From Taxawa tesnikishii (nom. ined.) (Eukaryota; Ascomycota; Dothideomycetes; Dothideales): a DNA stretch of 64,000 bases. The notes beneath the pieces are model-generated. The model worked only from the letters and a program-made list of their open reading frames with translations. It was not told where the DNA came from and made no database searches. Position numbers and translations under genes: made by a program. Below, in pieces: positions 45,811 through 55,577 of this stretch (its first letter is position 1; each line of letters starts with the position of its first letter). The DNA lies in contig JAPDRO010000021.1 in assembly GCA_030247885.1 (NCBI GenBank), forward strand, positions 62,001 to 126,000. The letters are read 5' to 3'.

Positions 45811-47140
45811 GTCGTTGCAGACATGTGCGACTGAGGTAAGCAGCATCAGCATCGGACATGGAGAGGACGTTCTTCCCCGACTTGATTTTCTACCTTGACG
45901 CAATACAGTGCTTGCATTCCCGGCCCTTTTTTTGCCTTTGTATTTGTTCGTTGGCGGTTACTCTGCATGGCGAGGTGTCGGGGAACTGCACAGTGACAGT
46001 GTTGTACAGAGAGTTCCAGGCGATAGTTACTGGCGCAAGCAGCGCACGAGAACCTGGCTTATCGTTGCACAGTCCAGAAGATATACCAATGCCACAGCGC
46101 GCGAACTTGTGGGTTGAGCGTATCGCACATGTCGCTATGCCGCCCTATCTTATCCTCATGATCGCCACGGGTCCCGCTGGGCATCGATGAATCGATAGAT
46201 TGATTGTTGTTGTGGGTCTCCTTTCTTTTTCCTCCTCTCGTTGATGATTCTCATTGCTCGGCGTGTGTTCTTCTATGCGCCTATCCAGTTGTGCCGGTAT
46301 ACCGGTCGATAACAGCAACGGCCGCGGTTCTTCTTACAATTTCCTCCTCAGCAGCCCTGATCTCATCGCAAACAGCCGGGACCCAAGCGCCCGTTTGACG
46401 CGCAGATTACCCGTGATTTTCTGCACCCCGTACCACGCTAGCACGTATGTGGTCAGGCGTGGTCCCTGAGGAAACGAGTTAAACAACCACGAACTTCATC
46501 TCATTTCCCGGCAGTGAGACGAGATGATTGCGGCGGACCACGCGACCATAGCGCAAGTTGATTGGCGTTAAACGGAAGTCAACACCGCCCCGCCGCGCGA
46601 TATCTATATCATGGCCTTGCCCCTCACCCTCGGCGCGCGAAGGCTTGGTTCTGACTACATCCACCTCAGAGGGCTTACCTTCGTTTCACTCATTTGAGAC
46701 CGTACAACACCGACCCTGAGCAGTGCTCACCTACGCTCCTTCACAGTACAGTGTACACACTCACCCACACACTTTCACTCAGCCATTGTCGCAAACCGCA
46801 GTGCAAAACTTGCGCACAAACAGCCCCCAGGCCCGGACGCATTTTCTGAAACAGAGATCACTTCGCATTTGCAACAAACACAGCAACACGGGCGCTACCC
46901 GTCGCAAACAGCACACATTCGTTTTATCTTCATCACCACTTTGCGACTTGCGCGCAGCTACTTACTCGCTCTGTAAATAAACATCAACAAACCATCAACA
47001 CCAACCCGCATTCCAGACACCAAGGGACGTTCATCACTCGGAATAACAGTCTCAATCTCCGTCGACCTCTAAATCCTTACGCACAAACAGCCCCCGCATT
47101 CCAGTCGCCTTGATTCAACCCGCTCTGAACCTCCGTCACA
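45811..47140. other. Long intergenic region
   Basis: 3' flank of TCO89 and 5' leader of the GPI-type protein. From about 46690 to 47140 the plus strand is strongly CA-rich (repeated CACAAACAGC-type segments), a common leader type of highly expressed fungal cell-wall genes. The decamer ACAAACAGCC at about 46816 recurs at about 47083. No gene is called. Confidence 0.45.
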
Positions 47141-47587
47141 ATGCGTTCCATAATCTCTCTCATCCTCACCCTGCTCGTCGCGCTCACCAGCGCCCTACCA
47201 CAAGCCTCCATCACGACCGACATCACCGCCCTCGCGACCGCAAACGTCATCTCCGCCGACGCTGCGGGCGGCTACACGACCTACGTCTCCACCCTCACGA
47301 CCACGCGCACCGTGATCCGCGTCGTCGCGACCGCGACAATGACCCGCAACGGCACCTCCATCATCGGCTCCAGCATCCAGAGCGTCTACTACCCAACGGC
47401 CAGCGCCGCCGCGCCGACCGGCTACTCGAACGGAACCACGGCCGTCCTCGCCACCGGCTCCCTCGCGGCCAGCACAGCCGCGCCCAAACCGACCACCGTG
47501 TACACGGGCGGTGCCGCCTCGACCGGTTCCTTCGCCGGCGCCTTCGCCGTCGTGGGAGCGCTGGGCCTCGTCGTGGGAATGTTGTGA
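47141..47587 (+). CDS. Small GPI-anchored-type cell-wall protein
   Basis: 148 residues in one exon. An N-terminal signal peptide (MRSIISLILTLLVALTSALP) and a C-terminal hydrophobic tail (FAGAFAVVGALGLVVGML) frame a Ser/Thr/Ala-rich body with three N-glycosylation sites (NGTS, NGTT and similar). The small residues before the tail (GAASTG) would suit GPI attachment. This is the usual build of short fungal GPI cell-wall proteins; no enzymatic domain is present. The long CA-rich 5' leader and the T-rich 3' region with strong codon bias suggest high expression. Confidence 0.75.
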   Translation: MRSIISLILTLLVALTSALPQASITTDITALATANVISADAAGGYTTYVSTLTTTRTVIRVVATATMTRNGTSIIGSSIQSVYYPTASAAAPTGYSNGTTAVLATGSLAASTAAPKPTTVYTGGAASTGSFAGAFAVVGALGLVVGML

Positions 47588-48349
47588 GGGAAGATGACGC
47601 GCCCGGGCTGTGTGTTTTTTCTTTGCAGGCCCTTTCGTTCGGTGTTCTTTTCTCTCGGGCGCTGGCGCACTGCGCTAAGCTGCTGCGCTTCTGGGCGGGT
47701 TTGGTGAACAAGTCACGCGGAACGATTCTCATGCTTTTTTTCTCCCCTTCTCCTCTTCTCTCTTTCCCCTTTGGTTTTTAGCCATGGTGCTTCCGGAGTT
47801 GACCTCTTTTTTTCCTTACGTTTTTTCCGTAAAGTGGGTTCGAGGGGGTTTGGGGATGCGATTGAAGATACCCGCTCGTGTTCTTTTTTCTGTTCTCTTC
47901 TAACCCTTTTTGTGGCGTTTTCCTTCGCACCGTAAATAGTTTGACTGAACAAAGCAAATGCGAGTTTTAAACGGATTGGTCCATGCGAAGCTCTCTATTG
48001 CACAGTGTCATGACCGTGTGGTATCACCCTTCCGCCTTCCCGTAACCCCAGCGTGACTGTAGACGCAGGAAAAGCCAACCGCAACCGATACCCTTCTCAA
48101 CCCCCATGTTCCGCTAAGTTTTTTCCAAACCCACCTTCGCCCCATCATGAGCGATTCAGAAAGACGGTGGCTCTCCCCAATGGCGCCTAGACCTAAGATT
48201 CCCTCACCAAAATGTGAATTAGGTATGTTCCCCTCTCCCGCAACGACTATCCTCAAGACGCGCGACCGGAACAGACAACAAAGGCAAAAAAGCCAGACCC
48301 AACAGCAGCAAGAAACCCTCCCGAAGCTTCAGGGTCTTCCTTCCTCTCT
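47588..48349. other. Intergenic region between convergent genes
   Basis: T/C-rich runs from about 47730 to 47910 fit the 3' UTR of the GPI-type gene. No gene is called. Confidence 0.45.
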
Positions 48350-51257
48350 TCACAACGTCTCACGCGCGGTGACAAAGGACTCGAGCTTCGGTCTCTCGGC
48401 CCTATTCGCTTCCCTGACCTCCCCGTTCTCGACCACGACCTCCTTTCCTCCCGACCCTTCCGTAGCTGTACCCGCCGCACCGTCCACCGCACCCATCCCA
48501 CGCGCCGCCGCCGCCGCCGCAGCGGACGCATCATCGGCCTCGCTCACCGTCCCAGTCGCATCCATTGCCGACACCTGGTCCTCGCTCCTGGCCGCGCTGT
48601 CCAAGGTCGTCGTGCTCGCGTTCCGGTGCTGCAGCTCCGGGATCTGCGAGCGCAGCTTGAAGGGATACGCGACCGCGCCGTTGTGCGGACGCGCGGAATG
48701 GGCCGACAGGTACGTGTTCTCCGAGCCGGGGACTTTGGTCGCTTCGGCCGGGCCGCCGGGTGCTGGGAGCGGCGGGTTGGGTGTGAGGGACGCGGACGTC
48801 GCGGCCGAGGGCGAGGGTAGGACGCCCGCTTTGTGCGGCATCGTTGGGTTCGGGTCCGGGTTCGGGTCGAGCAGAGCGGGCGGCTGTTGCGTCGCGCGCT
48901 CGAAGGGGTTGTGCTCCTTGGCCTCGCGCTGGGGCTGTCCGGTCCGTGGGCGGAAGGGCTCTCGGCGCCGGCTCCGTCCTTGCCGATCTTTGCTTTGGCT
49001 CCGTTGGCCACGTCCGAGCGCTCGACCTCGCCGGGCGCGGGTCCGACTGACACGACGCCGAGGGTGCGGCTCCTGCCCTCACGTTCGACGGCGTCTTGGT
49101 CGTGTTTGCTGCCCCAGCCGCTCCACATCGCCAACCCCCAACTCTTGCCCTTGCGTCGGACTTCTGCCGGCATGTCCCCCTCCTCCTGCCCGCCAGCGCC
49201 GTCGGTGGTGGCACTTCCTCGCCCTCGAAAGTATCGTACCCCTCGCTCATCTCGCGGATCCGTTGCTTTCGGACCGCGCGCTTTTCCTTGCCGAACTTGG
49301 ACTCGAATTCTTTGTGCTTGGCGAGCCATTTACGCACGGGACCTGGTTTGACGACGCCGATTGTTGCGGGATCGAGGTTTAGCGCCTCCAGCTCAGAGGG
49401 CGCGGGGAGTGGGTATGTGACACCGTGTCTATCGACTCGCTGCCGGATCATGTGGTTCTCGAACGGCGGGAGCGGATCGCCTGCTTTGCCCACCGCCCCG
49501 TTGGCCGTACTGAAGTGGTGTGCGTGAATGGGCACGGATGCTGCGGTAGGCTCTTTTCCCTCGGTAGTCTTCCTTTTCGATTTCCTCTTCCGCTTGTGCG
49601 ACCTGTCGACGTCTGATCCGGCTTCGGTATCGGTGGAAGATATGATACTGACAGCGTCGTCGTCGACGATGTCAATTTTCTTGTGTTGCGCATGTGCGAG
49701 AGCCCAGGCCCCAAATTGTGCCACGCTGCGGAACATGAATTTTGCTGGGCGCGTGAAGGACAGAGTGGGCGCGACGTGGCACAAGTCGTCCCAGACTTGG
49801 AGGTGGACGTCTGTTGGCGGGTATTCGTGCAATGCTTTCCTCTCGGGATCGAACTCGTCGAGTATGGCGTCGGTCGGAGGGTATGCAGGGGGTTGGCTGC
49901 TTTGTGCGCGAGATAGATCTGCTCGTCGCGAAGGAGCTCGCCGCCGCCGGTTTGGATTAACAAAGGAGGCAGACCACCCAGAGATGGCTGCATGACCGGA
50001 GATACGAGAGGATGTGCCAGAAGTTGGTTAGTGGTATACATCTGAATTTGTTCCTGTATCTCGACCAAATTCCCGTCCATCATGATGGAGAGGTTGTGTT
50101 CAGTGGAGCCACCGCTTTGGTTCGCCGAGCTCGCGTGATTTTGGTTGTTAGCGATTGTGGCATCCCGTGTGCGCATCGGGGTTTGCTCTACGCTAAAGCC
50201 TCGAATAGCTTCTTTCTCCTCTTCTTCCTCCTTCTTCAGATGCGCTTTCTGTTCCGTACTCAGAAGTCCGTGGTGCAGATGGCTCCTCTTTCTGTGTCTA
50301 TCAAGGACTCTACTGCACCCTGTGCAAGCTTCCTCATGTCCGCCGCAGAAGGAGGTGGCCACGCCATAGATGGTCGGTGATGAAAGCCATACGGCGGAAT
50401 GTAGTCATACGCGCCATCTCCTGCCAGACTGGGGAAAGAATGGGTAAGATCAACCCAAGGAGACAGTAGTATAGCGCCCGCAGGAAGGGGAATCTGCTGG
50501 TCGCGCAGTGTAACCAGCATGGCCAATACCATTCCCCGCCGGCAGAATCGCCCGCAAGCAGAACCTTGGACGGATCGTATTCCTGCAACAGCTGTAGATA
50601 CGTAGCGATGCAATCGTGCAGACCGCACGGGAACGGGAACTGAGGTGCTAAACGGTACCTCGGCGCAAGCACCCTGGCCTTCAGTTTACGGGCGTGTCGC
50701 TGCATCTGATATCGATGCTCGTCCACACTGCCGAAGTAGTATGCGCCGCCATGCACGTACAGCATGATGCGCTGGCCCGGGTCGCCCTGCGCTACCCGGT
50801 CGTTGTAGTCTTTGCGCATCTCGATCCATTCTGCTTTTAACGGAGTCTCTGGGCGGCGCCACTGCCACCATAGCTTGCCTCCGACCTTGTCCAGTCCCCT
50901 GTGCCCTAGCTGTGCCTGCAACAGCTCTGCCGATCGCTTAAGGTGTGCCTGGGATATCAAGATGTCGTCTGTTCTGACCCAGGTTGGTGTGGGAACCCAT
51001 TGGCCGGTGAATGCTTGTAGGTCTTCAACAGTGTGTTGCGAAGCATACTCAGGAAACGACGAATCAGGCGCAGGCCTTCATGATAAGATATGTGTGCTGT
51101 AGGCTTTTCCCGTAATGGTGCGCGATTGAGGAACTGGTGGTCCGTCAGCAAGTGTTCCTTGGCTAAGGAACAAAGCTGGTGACTGTACGTGGGAGAAGTA
51201 AGTCTCGATGACGGTTGGCGTCACAGCCGCGCCTACTCCAATGGTACTTATCACCAT
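48350..51257 (-). CDS. Alpha/beta hydrolase of the hormone-sensitive-lipase family with long disordered tail, six apparent frameshifts
   Basis: A membrane-associated esterase or lipase. It starts at 51257 with [20 protein letters not shown] (hydrophobic N terminus). A 55-bp intron (51188-51134) leads to [20 protein letters not shown], then [32 protein letters not shown], the oxyanion motif [20 protein letters not shown], the nucleophile elbow [39 protein letters not shown] and [10 protein letters not shown] (catalytic His). After the hydrolase domain, about 400 residues are low-complexity. The landmarks lie in successive frames, each step equal to one missing base, at about 51047, 50534-50537, 50250-50300, 49888-49892, 49176-49180 and 48939. 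With six bases added, the gene is exactly 953 codons. Either this is sequencing error or a pseudogene; the uniform pattern favours error. Confidence 0.8.
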
Positions 51258-51776
51258 CGCAACGTATACGTGGCCGGGTAGTGGAAGATTACAAGCGAGG
51301 GGTTAGAGGGGTAGCTGTTGAGGACTGGACGGAAAGGGGTGCTGTGACCAGAGTCGACGAACAGCGATCACGGTCGCGAGGCAATGCGCACGAGCATTCT
51401 ACACTTACAAAAAGAACAAGAAAAGGGAGCAGAATGCGAATGCAAACGCGAGTGTAGAGCGAAGAGGCTGGAAGATCGAGTCGCATTCAACTCGACATGC
51501 AGGTGGAGACGCAGGGCAATCCGCCAACGCGGGGAGACGGAGACGTGCAGATTGGCTGGACGACTCCAACACCCCCAAGCGCAACGCATTGATCCGACTT
51601 GTCAGACATTGAAGACCCGCGAGTCATGCATCCGCATCCGTAGAATCCGGACGTCATTCTGCCATTTTTTTGTTGCACTCAGTTTCTGACCGTAACGGTG
51701 ATACCCCATATCTCAATTGTATATCGCACTGCCACTTGACATACCGCGACACCATACGTGTCACGTCACATCCATC
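51258..51776. promoter_or_regulatory. Divergent promoter region of the esterase and TSR2
   Basis: 519 bases between oppositely directed start codons, containing a G/A-rich stretch at 51290-51520. No supported gene. Confidence 0.4.
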
Positions 51777-52393
51777 ATGGCATCCGCAAACCCACCATCA
51801 GGCCCGCGTCCCGCACCCGCCCAACCCAGCACCAACGCAGCCGCCGCCGAACAGGCGCAAGCGCAATTCGACCAAGGCATCTGGTACACGCTCGCACTCT
51901 GGCCAGCCCTGACCATCGCCGTCCAAAACAACTGGGGCGGGCCCAACTCCTCCGACAAACGGGACTGGTTTGCCGGCGCCGTCAGCGACATCTTCACCAA
52001 CGACCCCGACACAGACGCCCTGGACCTGGAAGCCGTGCTGTTGCAGGTCATGGCCGACGAGTTCGACGTCAATCTGGAAGATGAGAGCGAGGTTCCCGTC
52101 GCGGCGGAGATCTTGAAGATCAAAAAGGCTTGTTTGGAGGCCGACTTTGGCCCTGTCGAGGAAGTGAAGCGGAGGTTTGAGACGAGGAAGGGGAGGGTGG
52201 ATACGGGGATCCAGGTTGTTGAGCACAGGCACGGGGGGATGAGGATGATGACGACGATGACGACGACGACGAAGATGAGGACGAGATGGATGTCGATGAT
52301 GCGCCTGCACTTGCGCCTGTGCCCAAGGAGAAGCCGGAGCCCGAGGTTGATGAGGAGGGCTTCACCAAGGTTGTGGGGAAGAAGAGGAGGTGA
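51777..52393 (+). CDS. TSR2: Pre-rRNA processing protein Tsr2, one apparent frameshift
   Basis: Tsr2 is the escort chaperone that brings free Rps26 to pre-40S ribosomes in the nucleus. The start at 51777 (MASANPPSGPRP) is preferred over the upstream 51717. The Tsr2 domain is clear: FDQGIWYTLALWPALTIAVQ, the signature NNWGGPNSSDKRDWF, and LEAVLLQVMADEFDVNLEDE. The C terminus changes frame in the G run 52233-52238, after which the expected acidic tail appears (a run of Asp/Glu, then EGFTKVVGKKRR and stop). One base added makes 206 codons, the normal size. The acidic C terminus is the part that binds the zinc-ribosomal protein, so frame restoration matters for function. Confidence 0.88.
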
Positions 52394-52902
52394 AGGGATT
52401 GCTTTTGTCTTTTGAAAAGTTCGAGATACCACTACGCCGCCATGACAAGTATGGCGCTTGCCACATTTAAGCCCAGGAGGAACAAGTCTTGGGTGGGGGA
52501 TCGCCTAGGGCGTTCTGTGCATAACCTCCTCTTCGGCATGGAATCTGTCGCGCAATTTCGGTGCGGTACACATTCGAGGTCACAGTGTAAGTCAGGCACA
52601 TCACTGCCGAATCGTCCAGGAGTGTAGAAGCCAGCAAAGCTCCTGCGCAGACTGGACGTCAGCGCCCACTCTTCTCAGACCTGAAATACATTACTAAGAA
52701 AGAACAAGGGCATTCTCATCCGTCTTCACATGTTTGTCTCCTCGAATCTTTCTATCACTGTTAGGTCATGATCACCTTGCTCCATCCTGCACGATGGTTC
52801 ACCGAGCGCAACATACGGACAAGCTCTCTCTGTTGCAATTCCCCATCTCCCGTCCGTTCATACTCTGGAATCCTCAACTGTGCGTCAACCCAAATCCACT
52901 CG
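52394..52902. other. Intergenic region between convergent genes
   Basis: 3' flanks of TSR2 and of the PAP-like/MJ1316 gene; no gene called. Confidence 0.45.
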
Positions 52903-54686
52903 CTATCTCCCCAGTCCCTCTCCCGTCCTGTCGATTCTATTTTCCCGGTCCCAAACTACTAGTCCATCTCTCCTCCGCCGGAAGATCCTGACTCGCGAGT
53001 ACGGGATAAATTCATCATGGCTGACGTCTTTCTCCCACATCTCCAACGGCAGCCACATCAATCCTTCGAACCGGTCCTCGTATCCGATCTCCCAGTCTGT
53101 GTGGCGGTGTGCTTCATGCCAGCGCAGTCGTTTCAGCACTTTGTCTGCTGGGAGAAGTTTCTCCGAGTTTGATGCGATCACGGGAGAGCCGGGTTTGGCG
53201 GACAGCTGTGTTGTGGCAGACGGGTATGAAGGCTGATGCCGGTCGTTGTTGGGCGCAGCGGAGGTGGATAGAGAGATGGAAGAAGGCTCTGTTGCCGTTT
53301 CGCGTGACCGGCGCCGTAACCTGTACTTGCCCGCAGGACAATAGGTCTCGAAGCTCACGTCCACGAACCCATCAACCCTGTTATACACCAACGCCTCAGC
53401 GAATTCTTGAAGAGATTGCTCCAACCTGCGTTTCTCGCTAGTGCTGAATTCCACGCCGGTACAATGGTACCAGATTCCCTGGACCGCAACGATCCAGTAC
53501 AACACCTTTGAGTCCACTACATCCACCTTCTCGTACGGAGCGGGCCATATCCGAAAAGTGGCTCCCGGATATTGACGATACTCCTGCTGCAGTGCTTGAA
53601 CCAAGGAGACGCATACCTCTCGCTCGACCCACGATGCGAACTCAAGTCGCTTCCGTGGATTGGTGGACCAATGGTCCGCGCTTACTACGATGTCCACCAG
53701 GTTGCTGGTCGGATGGGACTCCGAGAGGTCTTGCTGCAGATCACGCATCCACACTTTTTCTGCGGATTCGTCCGACAGAGAACTCTCTGTCTCGGAGTGA
53801 ACCCGGACGCCTTCTCGACGGAGGTCGGCCAGACTGTTTACTGCCATGCTAAGCATTGCCGTGACGGTGCGTAAACTCTGAGGTGTCGTTGTCGCCGTGG
53901 CGGCTACGTTTACGCGTGGCTCGTAGTGTGTATAAATCCTCTGGATAGGGGTAGTGTCGGGCGTGGGCGACCAATCACGGGCGGTGTATGCTGTGAAGAA
54001 ATCTTCGAGTAACTTGGACAGGGAGGATGAGCATTGCGGAATGGCGATCTTGGCAAGCATCCAGATGATGCGGTCAGAATCGAGATATCCGAACGTAGAA
54101 GAGTATACCCCCGCCCTCTGGCCCATGTGATAAGGAATGAAACTGCGCTGCGAAACAGTCCGATGTCTGGCGACGTGTCCAGTACATATTGCATGTCACG
54201 GTACATGTTTAGTTTCTTGCTCTGTAGGCTGTGCGACGATTTCGCAGTGCCATAGAGCGAAGACGGTTTCGCAACCTCGTAACCGGGCGGCCTCAAGGGA
54301 CGTTCCGCAATATCGGTCGCCCGAGGCAGAGTGCAGGCGTGCAAAAGGACCCTCGTGCCGGAACCTGCAAGCGATGCTGTTTCAATATCCGCGAAGACAT
54401 CCAAATCGAAAGGTAAAACGACTTGCAAATTTGCCGGCTCCAGAGTCGTCTTCAAGGCTTCTCCTACATATTCCCAGAATGTTGATAGAGAGATATCCAC
54501 CATGCACAGGAAGTGCAGGTCGTCCCCAGGAGTCCAGACGCCCAAACCGTACGATCCAACAGGCGTCAAATACTTGCGATCCTTGTACGTACTTGACAGC
54601 TGATTGTGATGCCGTGGAGCTTGGTAGTCCAGTGCTGCCAATAGCTTGATGTAGATGAGGTTGCAGAGAGAGTCGAGGTCCTCCAT
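52903..54686 (-). CDS. Poly(A)-polymerase-like / MJ1316 (RNA cyclic-end recognition) fusion protein, one apparent frameshift
   Basis: Single exon, 594 residues when one base is added at the run 54108-54112. The start at 54686 (MEDLDSLCNLIYIKL) is the first ATG. Residues about 40-65 resemble the nucleotidyltransferase palm: GS motif VGSYGLGV, then TPGDDLHFLCMV, where a catalytic poly(A) polymerase has D-x-D; here the second acid is His (about residue 58). A PAP central-domain pattern follows (RSAVSFLITWARGRGVYSST, LDSDRIIWMLAKIA). A 2H-like or linker middle (VVDSKVLYWIVAVQG) leads to a C-terminal MJ1316/DUF504 domain: KVLKRLRWHEAH, WEIGYEDRFEGLMWLP, DEFIPYSRVRIFRR, VVWDRENRIDR. Known MJ1316 domains are predicted to recognise 2',3'-cyclic or damaged RNA ends, and fusions with PAP-like and 2H domains are known in fungi. 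The role here is RNA-end recognition by inference; transferase activity is doubtful. Confidence 0.78.
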
Positions 54687-55577
54687 GGTGGACGTGAGGC
54701 GAAGTTGATGATTTCTGCGTGTAGCCAAACGTAGCGGCGGCCTTTCGTCGAAGGTTTCGCGGGCTTGGTTATGAAGGATAGAAGAAACAGCGACGCGAAA
54801 AGAAACTGAAGCGGCAACCTACCTCTTACATACATGCCGTCCGCAATTCACGCCAAGGAGAGTGACTCACAGATAAAATTTGAACTCAGTCAAGCAACAA
54901 AACGAAGCGCTAGAAAGGCCATTGCACGGTGTTCTGTGGAACATTCATACTCAGAAAAGCAAGGCTGCGCGGGTTGAGTCATCCTTCCGTATCAGGACAC
55001 CGAAGACAGATGATTGCTGGCAGTTTGTGTTTCTTTCGAAGACTTCGCCACGCTAGTGTTGCCAGCGTTTTGAAATGCGGCAGACGAGATTTGTGGTGCT
55101 GAGGTAAAAGGATAAGGGTTGTTCACTGCCAGGGAAAAGAGGAGGCGTGGTCCGCGCCGTCGCGTGATTACCGAAGTACGGTCTATATTTAGGTGTCCAA
55201 CAAGCCACATCAATCTATTCATTCCACTATTCCTCCCGCTAACAACAACATCATCATCCAACATTTGGATATCGAAAGATGAACAAACCGGGAGAGCCAA
55301 TGAGCAGTTTCGTAGCCGTGCCATGATGGCCTTGCGGATGCTCTCTTGTCTTGCTCAGCCCTCAACCCCGCCGCACGGCTGAAGGTGTGGGTTGCATTCT
55401 CAACGCAGCTGTCAGCCGCATGGGCGGCCTTAGCGGTCTACTGTATACTAGACCTCCAAGTCGCGTCATGGCTGATTACTCGGAATATTCGGCCCCGTAG
55501 TATGGCTGCAAGCTGCAGCTATATAACTACCTGAGGCGCCGCCAAAATGCAAAGGTGCCTGAGCACATACTGCAACC
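54687..55577. other. Divergent intergenic region
   Basis: Holds promoters of the MJ1316-fusion gene and of the calpain gene. The open frame extending upstream of 54686 starts only with TTG. No gene is supported. Confidence 0.45.

Noticed and set aside
47110-47781. 223-codon Arg/His-rich plus-strand frame
   Set aside because: Out-of-frame shadow of the GPI-type protein; the composition is an artefact of strong codon bias.
48147-49382. 411-codon plus-strand frame opposite the esterase tail
   Set aside because: Antisense of low-complexity GC-rich coding sequence; the minus strand carries the continuous esterase frame steps.
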